A DNA stretch of 64,000 nt from JAYYZW01 sp965217605 (GTDB taxonomy: Bacteria; Pseudomonadota; Gammaproteobacteria; Ga0077536): contig CBDCJB010000013.1 of NCBI GenBank assembly GCA_965217605.1, positions 310,001 through 374,000 of the forward strand, written 5' to 3'. The notes below the pieces were generated by a model. It was not told where the DNA came from, did no database searches, and saw only the letters and a program-made list of their open reading frames with translations. Numbering within the stretch: position 1 is the first letter of the stretch; each line of letters starts with the position of its first letter. This document shows positions 24,819 to 34,240 of this stretch, one piece after another. Position numbers and translations under genes: made by a program.

Positions 24819-27800
24819 AGGTCGCGGCTTCCTGTGCGGGCGGCGCGACCGCATCCTTCGGCTTCCGCCACTGCTGCCATAACCCGCCTTTAGCGAAACA
24901 CGACCATCCCCAACGCAACCATTTCACGATCGCGAGCGCCAACCACAGTGCCCATGCCAGCATCAGCAATCGGTAGACGAGGATGGGCACGGTAACCGCC
25001 GTTGCGGTGGGCGGCGTCGGCGCAATGCGATCCGCGTACCAACGCAATTGATGCGCGCTCGAGCCGTTGCCTGCCACGTGCATCTCGGGATGTCCCAGCA
25101 GTCCGTGGCGGATGGCTTCGATGAGCACCATGAGCGCGGCCACCGTCAAAACCGCCAACACGATCTGCATCAGGTTGAACCGCGCGCCTTCGAGGCGCTC
25201 CGGAAACCGCTCGCGGAGTCCCAGCGCGATCAACCAGATCACGACGACTACCGCAAATGGGAACACCTGACTCAAACCAATGACCAGCAGTAACCACTCG
25301 TGCGTCTTCAGCGGCGTGATCGGCACACGGGCAAGCCCGACCGCCACGATGAGTAAGGCTGCGAGCAGACTCCAGAACAGCACCGCAGGACCGAGACGTG
25401 GGCCGAAGGTGAGCAGCGTCCAGCGGTCGTTTCCGAGCGAGAGCTTGATTTCATGATTGATGCTCGGCGTGGCGAGATCGACCGACGGCGTCGTAAAGAC
25501 CGATTGCACGCCGGTGTTGTGCCGCCACGCGATAGCGACCTGCTGCGGCCCCGGCGTAATCGGTAATGTCAACACGCCTTGCTCGGCACGAATGGGTTGC
25601 GGCACGCCGTTCAATTTGACCTCTTGCAAAGCCGCCTCCGGCGGTAAGCGCATCGTGTATTGGCCACCCTTGCTGCTCCGCAGGTGAATATCCAAGGTGG
25701 TCTCGGTCGCCCGTTTGCCGGGTGTCACCTGAATGACGCTCGAATCGATCGTCAAGGTCTGGCCGCTGATCCCCTGCGGCCGAACCACGGCTATCGCGAT
25801 CGATTCACCGGGCCAGGGACGCCACTCGGAAAGCCAGCGGTCGCCTTCACCGCGGTGATGCACCGGCGCGATTCCGGCCAAGGTCGCGTGCCAGATCGGT
25901 CCGGCCCGCAGGCGCCAGGTTTCCGACCACGACGTCGTGCCGGGAGCTGTAAACGCGATCGAGTCAGCTTTGGCCAATACGGAGCGCCAGGCCATCGATT
26001 GCCGGCCGCGCGGTATATTGACGAGTACCGCGTCGTCTTCGACTTCGACGCCGGCGGTGATCACGGATTCCCCGGCGAGCAAGGGTACCTTGAGCACGAC
26101 GGCGCCGCCGCCGCGTACGACGCGGACGATGCGCGTGGACACGGACCAATCCAACCCGAGTTCAAGGGTCCGCTCGACGCGTACGAAGGGTGGCAACTCG
26201 GTGTGCTCGAAGGGATCTTCCCGCATCGTCGCGGCGCCCTGTTGAACGCGCGTCAATTGTAATTGCGCCTCAACCAGTCCGTTGTCGCGTAATCCCTCGA
26301 CGCCCCACGCATCGACCGCAGCAAGCTCCGTGAAACGCGGCTGTAAAGGCAACGCGATCTGCACGCGCGATCGCGGCGGCAGAACGCCACGTAATAAGAC
26401 GTCATGGACGCCAGGTGGGATCTGCAGCCAAAGGTTGCCTGCCGTGTCTCTGAATATTGCCGTCGTTTGCACATCGTTCAGCACTATCGTGGCGGGCAGC
26501 CACCCCCCCTGGGCATTGCCCGGCAGCGGGATCGCGGTCGGTTCGGCGGCGTGGACCTCGAGGCGGAACGCGATCGCGTCCACGCTCACGTCGACGCGCA
26601 TGCGCGTAATATCGGCGCAGCGTTGCGCGCACTCCGGTGGTGCGGATAACCGTTGCTTCAATTCTTTCAGCATCGCGGGTTCGGGAAACGCATCCGCTTG
26701 CGCATCCACCGTATATCCGGTTGTGCCGGCGGCAATTAAAACCGCGGCGGCGATCGTTCCGCGCCGTGCGATCGCGAGCACTTGTGTCACCTTGAGGCCG
26801 GCCACGACCAGCAGCAACGCGAGCAGCAAGACCACCCGGGCTACGTGCAAGATCCGGTTCACCGCCGGCGGGATGTAGTTGATGGATAATTGTTGTGCTT
26901 GATCGACCGGCCCGTTCCATCCGAGCTTGACCTCCCGCCATTGCCAGTTCGGCAGGCCTGGACCGGTCTGCACGATCGCGTCGGGATCGGCTCGATAAAG
27001 GCTGGCCGCCTTGCGCACGGGCTTCCCGGCCGCCAGTGTTTTAGGCATGACGCGCCCAGGTTGGTCCGTGGCACCGGCCATCAACTCGGCCGGCGCGCTC
27101 AGCATCATTCGGTCGGCTACTACGACGACATCCTCGTTTGCCACCTCGGACAGGTCGGCCGCTTCCTTTCTCCGCACACTCGATGACACGCCTTCTGCAC
27201 TTGCGGCCGGCACGTATCGATGCGGTTGCGCCAATTGTGGATAGGCCGCGAGACGCAGTTGTTGGACCACGAAGGGGATGCAGATCAGGATCAGAACCAG
27301 GGCCGTGACGTTGCGGTAGCTGCGTACCAACCAGCGGATCCGCCCGTCCGGGAGCACGCGCAACAGCGCGATCGCGATGAGGAGATGGATCCACACGTAA
27401 CGCGGTGCATCCGGTGCATGCCAGATCAGCACCATGGCCACCAACGCGACGCTCGCGCCGCGCCAATCCCACAGGCGTGACACGGCCGCCGAGATCACCA
27501 AGACCAGGAACAGGTCGAGCAAGGTCCAGCGCGTAAGCCAGGTATTGGGGATGTTGTCGACGCCCCCGATCGAAAAGACGTCCCAACCCGGTGGCAATTT
27601 GAGCGTCGCCTGCGCCGATTGAAAATCATGCGCCCAACCGCTCGCGGCGAAGCGCTCGATGTGCTCGATCATGCGTCCATCGGCACGTAGATCGACCTTG
27701 CCGCGGCGCACTTCGATCCCTTCAGCGCTCGTGCTATCGAGTTGGGTGATGAACTGCGGCTTAGCGTCGATGAGCACCTGGCCCAATTGCAGCGCGTCGC

Positions 27801-28956
27801 TGCTGTCGAGGCGCCAGTTGCGCGTTATTTGCCCGGTGATGCGATCGTGGGCCGTATACGCTTCACCGTCGAAATCGAGCCACAGTTCACGTACGAGCTT
27901 GAGCTTATCGGGCTCCGGATCGGGATCGCCCCGCCGCAGCACGGCCAGGCGCATCGCATCTCCGGCGTTAACGGCGAATGCGGGCAGATGATGCCAGTCT
28001 TGCGGGGCGCGGGTTTGGCGCGGGTCGACCGAGCGTACGCCCTCGATTTCAACCACGCGGATGTGGTTCCGCGCTTCGAATACCCAGGTTTCTCCGCCCG
28101 GCCACGGGTCGGCTTGCGCGACGCTGATTAAATTCGTGAGCGGCTCGGGATGACGCGCCCCCACGGTGATCACGTGACGCCCGGGGCGTAATTGCACGGC
28201 CAGACTGCCGCCGGGATCCAGACGTGCCGGCAGCCGGCCCTTTATATAAGTCGGAATGAAGCCGGGCGGCAACGGCTGCCCGACGGTCTGTTCGCGTTGT
28301 TCGCCGGTAACGTCGAATTCGAGGCGCGTATGGAGCTCGGTCGGATTGTCGTCGACGACCCGGCGCAATACGGTGAGCGTAACCCTGTTTTTCTCTTCAT
28401 CCTGGCCTTTGTCCTTCCCTGCCTCGAGATCCCGCAGCCAGATCTGTCCGTTGCGGTCGATTTCCGGGCGCGGTATTTCGAGACCGTTTAAAGTCAGGCG
28501 CACCAAACCGCTGTCGGCCGGAATGGTGAGCGATTCGGGCACATGATCCCAACGGAAAACGCCTTCGATCGCGTGCTTGCCGGGACCGACGTGGAGTACC
28601 GGTCTATTGTTCCGGTCGATCAGCGCCGTGGCGCGACCATCGAGCCGGATCCCTTGCGGCCAGATCTGGGGATTGCCCGGTAACGTAATCCAGCTATCGG
28701 CAAAGATTTCCCACTGGGCACTAAACCGCCCGCCATCCGCGCCTAAATGTAATTGCAGCTTACCGGGCCAGGCGCACCGTTTGGCGCCGCTGTTGTTATA
28801 GAGAAACGGACAGCGCAGCGTCGTGTCTTCGAACGTCACCCAATCGATCCACGGGCGCAGCGGCGCGGGTACGTCGGCCGGATCCAACCGGTGCGCGGCG
28901 AGTGCGATCGCCGGAAACAACAGGCAGGTCAACAGGCAACATCGTAGGCTTTGCAT
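24817..28956 (-). CDS. Large exported/membrane protein of 1379 residues, unknown family
   Basis: I do not recognise this protein. It has a signal peptide (LTCLLFPAIALAA, cleaved near residue 21), a periplasmic region to about 470 rich in beta-strand-like segments (LRLEFDV, GRHVITVGARHP, VVEIEGVRSV), four hydrophobic spans at about 476-566, a soluble loop, two further spans at about 702-750, a second periplasmic beta-rich region (residues about 770-1190, with VDVSVDAIAFRLEVHAAEP and GVHDVLLRGVLPP), and a C-terminal cluster of four to five spans ending in a short cytoplasmic tail. The two ectodomains resemble each other in style (PPG.. and 'GRH/GVH' motifs), suggesting an internal duplication. 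Last gene of the block with the Wzz-like protein, so an envelope or polysaccharide role is a context guess only. Confidence 0.75.
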   Translation of the reverse strand: MQSLRCCLLTCLLFPAIALAAHRLDPADVPAPLRPWIDWVTFEDTTLRCPFLYNNSGAKRCAWPGKLQLHLGADGGRFSAQWEIFADSWITLPGNPQIWPQGIRLDGRATALIDRNNRPVLHVGPGKHAIEGVFRWDHVPESLTIPADSGLVRLTLNGLEIPRPEIDRNGQIWLRDLEAGKDKGQDEEKNRVTLTVLRRVVDDNPTELHTRLEFDVTGEQREQTVGQPLPPGFIPTYIKGRLPARLDPGGSLAVQLRPGRHVITVGARHPEPLTNLISVAQADPWPGGETWVFEARNHIRVVEIEGVRSVDPRQTRAPQDWHHLPAFAVNAGDAMRLAVLRRGDPDPEPDKLKLVRELWLDFDGEAYTAHDRITGQITRNWRLDSSDALQLGQVLIDAKPQFITQLDSTSAEGIEVRRGKVDLRADGRMIEHIERFAASGWAHDFQSAQATLKLPPGWDVFSIGGVDNIPNTWLTRWTLLDLFLVLVISAAVSRLWDWRGASVALVAMVLIWHAPDAPRYVWIHLLIAIALLRVLPDGRIRWLVRSYRNVTALVLILICIPFVVQQLRLAAYPQLAQPHRYVPAASAEGVSSSVRRKEAADLSEVANEDVVVVADRMMLSAPAELMAGATDQPGRVMPKTLAAGKPVRKAASLYRADPDAIVQTGPGLPNWQWREVKLGWNGPVDQAQQLSINYIPPAVNRILHVARVVLLLALLLVVAGLKVTQVLAIARRGTIAAAVLIAAGTTGYTVDAQADAFPEPAMLKELKQRLSAPPECAQRCADITRMRVDVSVDAIAFRLEVHAAEPTAIPLPGNAQGGWLPATIVLNDVQTTAIFRDTAGNLWLQIPPGVHDVLLRGVLPPRSRVQIALPLQPRFTELAAVDAWGVEGLRDNGLVEAQLQLTRVQQGAATMREDPFEHTELPPFVRVERTLELGLDWSVSTRIVRVVRGGGAVVLKVPLLAGESVITAGVEVEDDAVLVNIPRGRQSMAWRSVLAKADSIAFTAPGTTSWSETWRLRAGPIWHATLAGIAPVHHRGEGDRWLSEWRPWPGESIAIAVVRPQGISGQTLTIDSSVIQVTPGKRATETTLDIHLRSSKGGQYTMRLPPEAALQEVKLNGVPQPIRAEQGVLTLPITPGPQQVAIAWRHNTGVQSVFTTPSVDLATPSINHEIKLSLGNDRWTLLTFGPRLGPAVLFWSLLAALLIVAVGLARVPITPLKTHEWLLLVIGLSQVFPFAVVVVIWLIALGLRERFPERLEGARFNLMQIVLAVLTVAALMVLIEAIRHGLLGHPEMHVAGNGSSAHQLRWYADRIAPTPPTATAVTVPILVYRLLMLAWALWLALAIVKWLRWGWSCFAKGGLWQQWRKPKDAVAPPAQEAAT

Positions 28957-29075
28957 GGGTTCCCGAGGCCTCGTTCGAGCTTGAATCGAATCTTAACCGT
29001 ATATCTGAAACGCTTCGATGCATGCGGTGGGGTTTGCCGTGACTCCAGGCGCTTCGGGATTCGCCGAACGATCGC

Positions 29076-29561
29076 TCAGTGGCGGTACTTTTCAACCACG
29101 AACGCCCAAAGTCGCCCGCGAAGGCCAAGGAAAGCAATGATTCCAATCAAAAACGCGAGCCCATGCCAGCCTGTCACCGGCATATCCCACGACAGTGTTT
29201 CGCCTCGCGCGATCACGACGCCGAGAAGTCCCGTCAGTGATAGCGCAGCACAAAGCGTCCATTCTATTAGCACCCAGATCCGAAACGTCCAAACGCGTTC
29301 CCGACGGATGACCTCGAGCGCGGCATCGATGTCTTCATCGCCCGTTATAGGGGTAGGTTCGGCCTCTAGATCACCAACATGCGTTCCGTCTTGGCGTTTA
29401 TCGTTTCGTATGCGATCGACGCGCTCCAATCCGACCACGACGAACATAAAGATCGCGAGGAACCACAGGACCGCGCTGCGGCCCCACATCCATTCGATCG
29501 CTAGCGTGAAAACGGTAAGGGCGAGCGACGCCAGCAGGAGCATCTTGGTTACCGGAGACAT
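29076..29561 (-). CDS. Four-span inner-membrane protein, unknown
   Basis: 161 residues from the ATG at 29561. It has two N-terminal hydrophobic spans (KMLLLASLALTVFTLAIEWM and AVLWFLAIFMFVVVGLERV), an acidic cytoplasmic or periplasmic loop (DLEAEPTPITGDEDIDAALE), then two more spans (FRIWVLIEWTLCAALSLTGL and WHGLAFLIGIIAFLGL). No catalytic motif is visible and I recognise no family. Same strand as, and 84 bases downstream of, the 96-residue membrane protein gene; likely in the same operon as the Wzz-like and the 1379-residue proteins. Confidence 0.65.
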   Translation of the reverse strand: MSPVTKMLLLASLALTVFTLAIEWMWGRSAVLWFLAIFMFVVVGLERVDRIRNDKRQDGTHVGDLEAEPTPITGDEDIDAALEVIRRERVWTFRIWVLIEWTLCAALSLTGLLGVVIARGETLSWDMPVTGWHGLAFLIGIIAFLGLRGRLWAFVVEKYRH

Positions 29562-29645
29562 CTTATGCAACCTGCCGAGCGATCCGGCTCCGGCATTCAG
29601 AGAGCACCATGTCCGGCTCGAGTCCCTAATCAGACACGTTTGCTA

Positions 29646-29936
29646 TTACGCGTCGGTTCCTTGGGACTTTCGGTTTGCTCCGCCACGCAAGCAGTACCGC
29701 AGTGCGGAGCCTATCCCGGAAAAGCGGTACGACGGATCGATGTACCGTTCAATGACGTAGAACATGAAATAGTAAAGACGTGCGGATGCCCAGATGACGA
29801 GTCCTACCAGTAAAGCGGTACGCCAGCTTGGTACTTCCAGCAACAGCAGTACGCAACAGGAAAGCAATATTACGAGCAGCATCGCAGCCTTTAAATACAT
29901 CCACTTCGGATTGACGAGGTCGCGCGAAATACTCAT
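29646..29936 (-). CDS. Small two-span membrane protein coupled to the Wzz-like gene
   Basis: 96 residues: two hydrophobic spans (YLKAAMLLVILLSCCVLLLL and TALLVGLVIWASARLYYFMF) and a basic C-terminus (CLRGGANRKSQG). Its ATG overlaps the TGA of the Wzz-like gene in an ATGA arrangement, so it is translationally coupled and may interact with that protein in the membrane. No known family. The final frame ends just before a gap of 84 bases leading to the four-span protein gene. Confidence 0.65.
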   Translation of the reverse strand: MSISRDLVNPKWMYLKAAMLLVILLSCCVLLLLEVPSWRTALLVGLVIWASARLYYFMFYVIERYIDPSYRFSGIGSALRYCLRGGANRKSQGTDA

Positions 29937-31891
29937 CCCCGCAGCAGCTTCACCTCGAGCGCGGGATAAACCAGGGTCACCTCGTCAACGCTTTTGCTGG
30001 GCATCGGCGGCATCATTTCGCCGTATTGCTGCATCTCCTGCGCGTCGAGCCGGCCGACGATGCGCTGCAGCTCGTCGAACTTCATGCCTTGCCGCACTAA
30101 AAAGCTTATGTAGGTATGGCGGAGTGCATTCGCGTCAACTGTCGATGGATCCGCCAGGCCGGCGATATACGGCAACTGGGCGATCCGGACATGAATCGAC
30201 TCGCCCGTGGCGAACAGTCCATCGCCATCCGCAAGATGGCCGATGAAGTCTCGGAGTTTTGCCGCCAGGGGCAGTGTCCGCTCGTTTCCGGTGGTGACGC
30301 GGACCACGCTGCGTTCCATATCGACCGCTTCGGGTGTCAGACCTACGATTTCGTCGACGCTCAAACCGGAAAGCAGCAGAGCGATGAGCAGGCGATCCTC
30401 ATGCGCAGAAGATGTCAGCAACGCCTCGACTTCGACCAGCGACAATTCGCGCCGCCGGCGGTGTTCCAAAGCCGGTGTGCTGGACGGCACCTCACTCGTG
30501 GGAAGCGCGGTTGCAGGGCTTACGAGCTCGGTGTGCAAGGAGTAGATACTCGGTTGCTGGGTGGATTCGCTCGTCACGTACCGTCGCGGGTCATTCAATC
30601 TCGAATAGAACAACGACAGTAAGACGGCCAAGACGAGTGACCCCGCAAGGCCGTAGATGGCGTCCCGCGTATAGTCCGGGCGAACGGGTGAATCCGGCGT
30701 GAATGCATGTTCGAGCACTTCGATGCGCGGGAACAGGCCGCGGTTCGCGACCTCCGTTTCAACGATGCGATTTCGGATCTCCTGCATTTGAAGCTCGAGT
30801 TCGGACAACTCGCCTTTCAAAGATTCGTGTTGCTCGTGAAATCCCATGAATTCCGTCGCGTATCCCTCGTAATCCCCGATTTCCTTTTTCAATACCTGCA
30901 CGCGGACACGCGTGCTGTTGACGGCTTGTTCAGCCTCGTGAATGACGATGTCTTGGGCCTCAATGCGTTTGGCACGCAATGTCGCCTCAACCTCTTCGAG
31001 CTGCTTGCGCGCCGCCTTTATAGTCGGGTCGTACGCTTCGTAAGCGGCCGTGAATTGTTCATCAAAATCTCTTATCTGCGCGCGCAAGTCCTGCACCCGC
31101 GATTCCAAATCCGCGATCACGCGCTCGTCTCTTTCAACGGTGACGATTTTGCCGCTCGCGACCGCCCGGCGCAGTGATTCCAATTCAGCAACCGCTTCGA
31201 CGTAGTCCTGGCGCGCCTGTGTCAGCGCTTCTGATATCCCTTGTAAATGAGTCGGGACGCGATTACGCGTTGTATCGTCGGAAACGATGTCGTGTTTCTC
31301 CCGAAATACGCCGATCTCAGTCCTCTTTTCGACAATGCGCGCCTGAAATTCGGCGAGCTGTGTACCGAGCGCTTTTCTGGTTTCCTCGACGCTGTTGTTC
31401 TGGGTTGCCGCCAATCGCTGCTGATAAATCTCCGTCCAGGTGTTTACGATGATCGATAAGATTTCCGGTTCATGACCCTCCGCCGAAAGTTTTATCAGAT
31501 TGGAATTCGTCGCGATTTCTGCACCGAGAACACCGCCGATATCGGGACTGGAATCGTCCCAGTCTGGATTCAGTAAACTGTTCTGGAAGCGAGCGTGGAG
31601 TTCCCTGGAAATACTCTCACTGAGGAGACGTTCGCGCTCTTTACCCAACAGCAATGTTACCGGTGCGTCGGCCTGCGAGGCCGGCGGTTCGATTTCTATC
31701 AACGCGGTTGCGCGGTAGACGGGAGGCCGCAGGTAATTCGCTGCAAGACTGAGTATCAAGGCGACGAGGAAACCCGCGGCAACGATTCTCACCCGCTTGC
31801 GTTTAAACGCTTGAACCTCGCCGTCGAGCAGGACCGCGTTGGCAGCAGGAGCGAATGGTGGAATTGGGTTTGGCCTATCGATCGATGACAA
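29933..31891 (-). CDS. Wzz/GumC-type polysaccharide copolymerase fused to a degenerate tyrosine-recombinase domain
   Basis: 652 residues. Residues 33-51 are a first membrane span, followed by the Wzz-type periplasmic start (PPVYRATALIEIEPPASQAD). A long coiled coil runs from about 160 to 380, then the proline-rich junction TPDSPVRPDYTRDAIYGLAG and a second span at 411-429. In GumC/Etk proteins the cytoplasmic tail is a kinase or absent; here it is a 220-residue segment whose end (ANALRHTYISFLVRQGMKFD, then ELQRIVGRLDAQEMQQYGEM) matches the catalytic end of XerC-type tyrosine recombinases: Arg591 of the LRHT motif and Tyr623 are kept, but the first Arg is Ser ('SGLSVDEI', about 511), the His before LRHT is Asn and the GH histidine is Arg. 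So it is likely a dead recombinase fold used for binding. The start is a TTG at 31891 and is uncertain. Confidence 0.82.
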   Translation of the reverse strand: MSSIDRPNPIPPFAPAANAVLLDGEVQAFKRKRVRIVAAGFLVALILSLAANYLRPPVYRATALIEIEPPASQADAPVTLLLGKERERLLSESISRELHARFQNSLLNPDWDDSSPDIGGVLGAEIATNSNLIKLSAEGHEPEILSIIVNTWTEIYQQRLAATQNNSVEETRKALGTQLAEFQARIVEKRTEIGVFREKHDIVSDDTTRNRVPTHLQGISEALTQARQDYVEAVAELESLRRAVASGKIVTVERDERVIADLESRVQDLRAQIRDFDEQFTAAYEAYDPTIKAARKQLEEVEATLRAKRIEAQDIVIHEAEQAVNSTRVRVQVLKKEIGDYEGYATEFMGFHEQHESLKGELSELELQMQEIRNRIVETEVANRGLFPRIEVLEHAFTPDSPVRPDYTRDAIYGLAGSLVLAVLLSLFYSRLNDPRRYVTSESTQQPSIYSLHTELVSPATALPTSEVPSSTPALEHRRRRELSLVEVEALLTSSAHEDRLLIALLLSGLSVDEIVGLTPEAVDMERSVVRVTTGNERTLPLAAKLRDFIGHLADGDGLFATGESIHVRIAQLPYIAGLADPSTVDANALRHTYISFLVRQGMKFDELQRIVGRLDAQEMQQYGEMMPPMPSKSVDEVTLVYPALEVKLLRG

Positions 31892-31990
31892 CGGTGAAAG
31901 TTGCTTATCCAGGTTTGGACTAGGGTAACTCAGTGCACGATATGTGGGAATTCCGGGCGCAGCAGTGCGCAGATTTGAAACAAATGTTCG

Positions 31991-34129
31991 TTAACTCACC
32001 GGTGATTCGAATGGCTCCGGATCGGCGAAACGGCGTACGACGTTGGCTGTGATGCGCGCGATGTCGTTGTCGTAAGCATCACGCGCCAAGGCACCGAACC
32101 AGGCGATCGATCCAACCGAAAACACGGCACCACCGGATGGTGTTTCAAAGAATACGACGTCGGCACGCACGTTGGGATCCGGTGAAGGCGCGGCGACGGT
32201 CGCCTCGAATTCCTCCTTCACACGGATCATGTCGGGCCCGAAATCGGTGGCCGTCGCCAACACCACCGCATGCGGCGGTGATCCGAGCGCCTCGTCATAA
32301 CGATCGATCTCCTGTCCGGCCGCGCCACCGCCCAAGCCCGAGGTACCGATATCCCCGTCCGCGACGCCATCGAAGATCCAGGCTGCACGTGAATCATAGC
32401 TCGCGGCGTTGCGTCGATAGGCAACCGCGAGCTCGAAGCCTTGCGCAGCGAAACCGATCCCGACGAGTTGATTCGGCGCGCGGCCCAAGCGGCGCCACAA
32501 ACCGCCGTATTCGCCATTGAATGCGTGATAGGACTCGCCCGGTTCGGTTTGCCAATTTCGCACGCCGTCCTCGGCCCGCCGCAGTTCGATCGCGCCGGGC
32601 CACGCGTCGCTGAATGCGACGCGCCAGTAAAATCCATTGCCACCGAGATACAACAAGCGACCGCCGCCCCTGAGCCAGGCGTCCAAGGCGTCGAGCATGG
32701 CCGTCGACCAGTACTCAGGATGGGTGCCGGTGACGATCACGCGGTACGGTGCCAATGCGTCGCTGCCTTCAGCATGCAGATCCTCGTCGGCGATCACGTC
32801 GTGGCCGAGACCGAGATGATCGAGGAACGCGTTGATATCGGTATCCGGCGTAAAGTTCCAGCGATCCGCGCCCGGGCGTAACTGCAATACGGGGCGGCGG
32901 CGCGAGCTGAACATCACGCCGCTGCCGTCCACATGCTTTTCGTAGCAGGACAAACCGACTTCCCGGTGTTGACGCAGGTATTCATGCTCGGGGCGGAGCC
33001 GCGAGCGCGCCTTCACGAAATCAGCCCCCTCGAACAACATGCGGTGATTCGCGTAGGCCATGTAAGTGCAGGACGGCATGAGTAAGGCGACATTGGCCGT
33101 TGCCGCGCCGGTGGCGGGACGCACGAAGAACGGCACGCGGTCTTCTCCGTGTTCGGATCGCATGCGAAACGCATAGATACCGCTGGGCGTCTCAGCGGGT
33201 AGGGTCAAGGTCGCGGTCGGCGTCCATCCGGCGTCGTAGAGATCATCGCTGTGAAAATGGATCGCGTCGTAGTGGGACGGCATGAGCAACCACGCCTGGA
33301 AGCTGCCGTCCCAGGCGGGCCCAGTGATGCCGCGCGCGGGCAGTTGATGCAGCACGCCGTAGCGTTCGTTACCGCTGACGTCGACGATTTGACGGCTGCC
33401 GATATCCCTGGAGAAATCCCATCGCAAGCTGACGTCGTCGAGCGCGAGCGATGGCCTGGCAAGACGACCGTCGAATCTGCCGCCGTCCGGTGAGGCGCCA
33501 AACAGGCACGTGCGGAGCGATCCCGCGGGCGCCTGGCTCAACACGGCGCCGGCATGGTTCGGGACGGGTCGATCGATCAAATCCTGGCCCGGCGAGTGCG
33601 TCGGGTGCGGCGTGAGCGTCCACCTGATCGCCCCGCCTTGGCGCAGTTGCGCGTCGATCTCGATTTGATACCAACGTGACGCCGCGATCGGTTGTTCGCG
33701 CAGCAGCAGTTCCGTATTTCCAATACACGCGATGAGCCGGCGATCGGCGACAGAGATTGCGAACGTCGAGCCTTGCTCACCGCCAATCGATAAAAACGTC
33801 TGATCGGTATCGGGACGCGTCGCGAGGACGTGCACGCTCACCTGTATGCGTTGCGGAACATCAAACCCGGATAGATCGATTTCGCCGTAAGAACCTGGAA
33901 GCAGCATCTGTTCATCCAAATCGATTGCGGCGGGTAGAGCGCTGGCCACCTCGACTTCGCGGAATCCGGGCCCACTGCCGCCGGGATCGCCGCACACGAT
34001 CCGCACCAGATCGAGTTGCGCACGCCCCGGGCGATGACTGGACGCCATCAGGCTGATCGCCTCGCCGGCCCTCAGCGACAAAGGCTCGCAGTAACCGGTA
34101 ATCGTCTTTGCTTGCACGGCGTCGTTCAT
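31991..34129 (-). CDS. N,N-dimethylformamidase large-subunit-like protein
   Basis: 712 residues. The N-terminal 280 residues contain a concanavalin-like beta-sandwich (SGFDVPQRIQVSVHVLATR, FAISVADRRLIACIGNTELL). The C-terminal region matches the large (beta) subunit of dimethylformamidase: CTYMAYANHRML near residue 360, SRRRPVLQLRPG, VIADEDLHAEG, VIVTGTHPEYWSTAMLDAL with the His-Pro-Glu that binds the mononuclear iron in the characterised enzyme, and RLLYLGGNGFYWRVAF. The known enzyme hydrolyses amides such as dimethylformamide and has a small partner subunit, which is not adjacent here. It is divergent from the M24 gene, so both may serve one amide- or urea-type substrate. Confidence 0.82.
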   Translation of the reverse strand: MNDAVQAKTITGYCEPLSLRAGEAISLMASSHRPGRAQLDLVRIVCGDPGGSGPGFREVEVASALPAAIDLDEQMLLPGSYGEIDLSGFDVPQRIQVSVHVLATRPDTDQTFLSIGGEQGSTFAISVADRRLIACIGNTELLLREQPIAASRWYQIEIDAQLRQGGAIRWTLTPHPTHSPGQDLIDRPVPNHAGAVLSQAPAGSLRTCLFGASPDGGRFDGRLARPSLALDDVSLRWDFSRDIGSRQIVDVSGNERYGVLHQLPARGITGPAWDGSFQAWLLMPSHYDAIHFHSDDLYDAGWTPTATLTLPAETPSGIYAFRMRSEHGEDRVPFFVRPATGAATANVALLMPSCTYMAYANHRMLFEGADFVKARSRLRPEHEYLRQHREVGLSCYEKHVDGSGVMFSSRRRPVLQLRPGADRWNFTPDTDINAFLDHLGLGHDVIADEDLHAEGSDALAPYRVIVTGTHPEYWSTAMLDALDAWLRGGGRLLYLGGNGFYWRVAFSDAWPGAIELRRAEDGVRNWQTEPGESYHAFNGEYGGLWRRLGRAPNQLVGIGFAAQGFELAVAYRRNAASYDSRAAWIFDGVADGDIGTSGLGGGAAGQEIDRYDEALGSPPHAVVLATATDFGPDMIRVKEEFEATVAAPSPDPNVRADVVFFETPSGGAVFSVGSIAWFGALARDAYDNDIARITANVVRRFADPEPFESPVS

Positions 34130-34240
34130 CGTCGATCCTTTTCCCGGATTGTGTGTTATGGGGCCGTCAGAGGTGTGACAATACGCTGTCCAATACCCGT
34201 GAGGCTACTCAGAGCAGCGCGGAAGGCGCGAGGGGGAACC

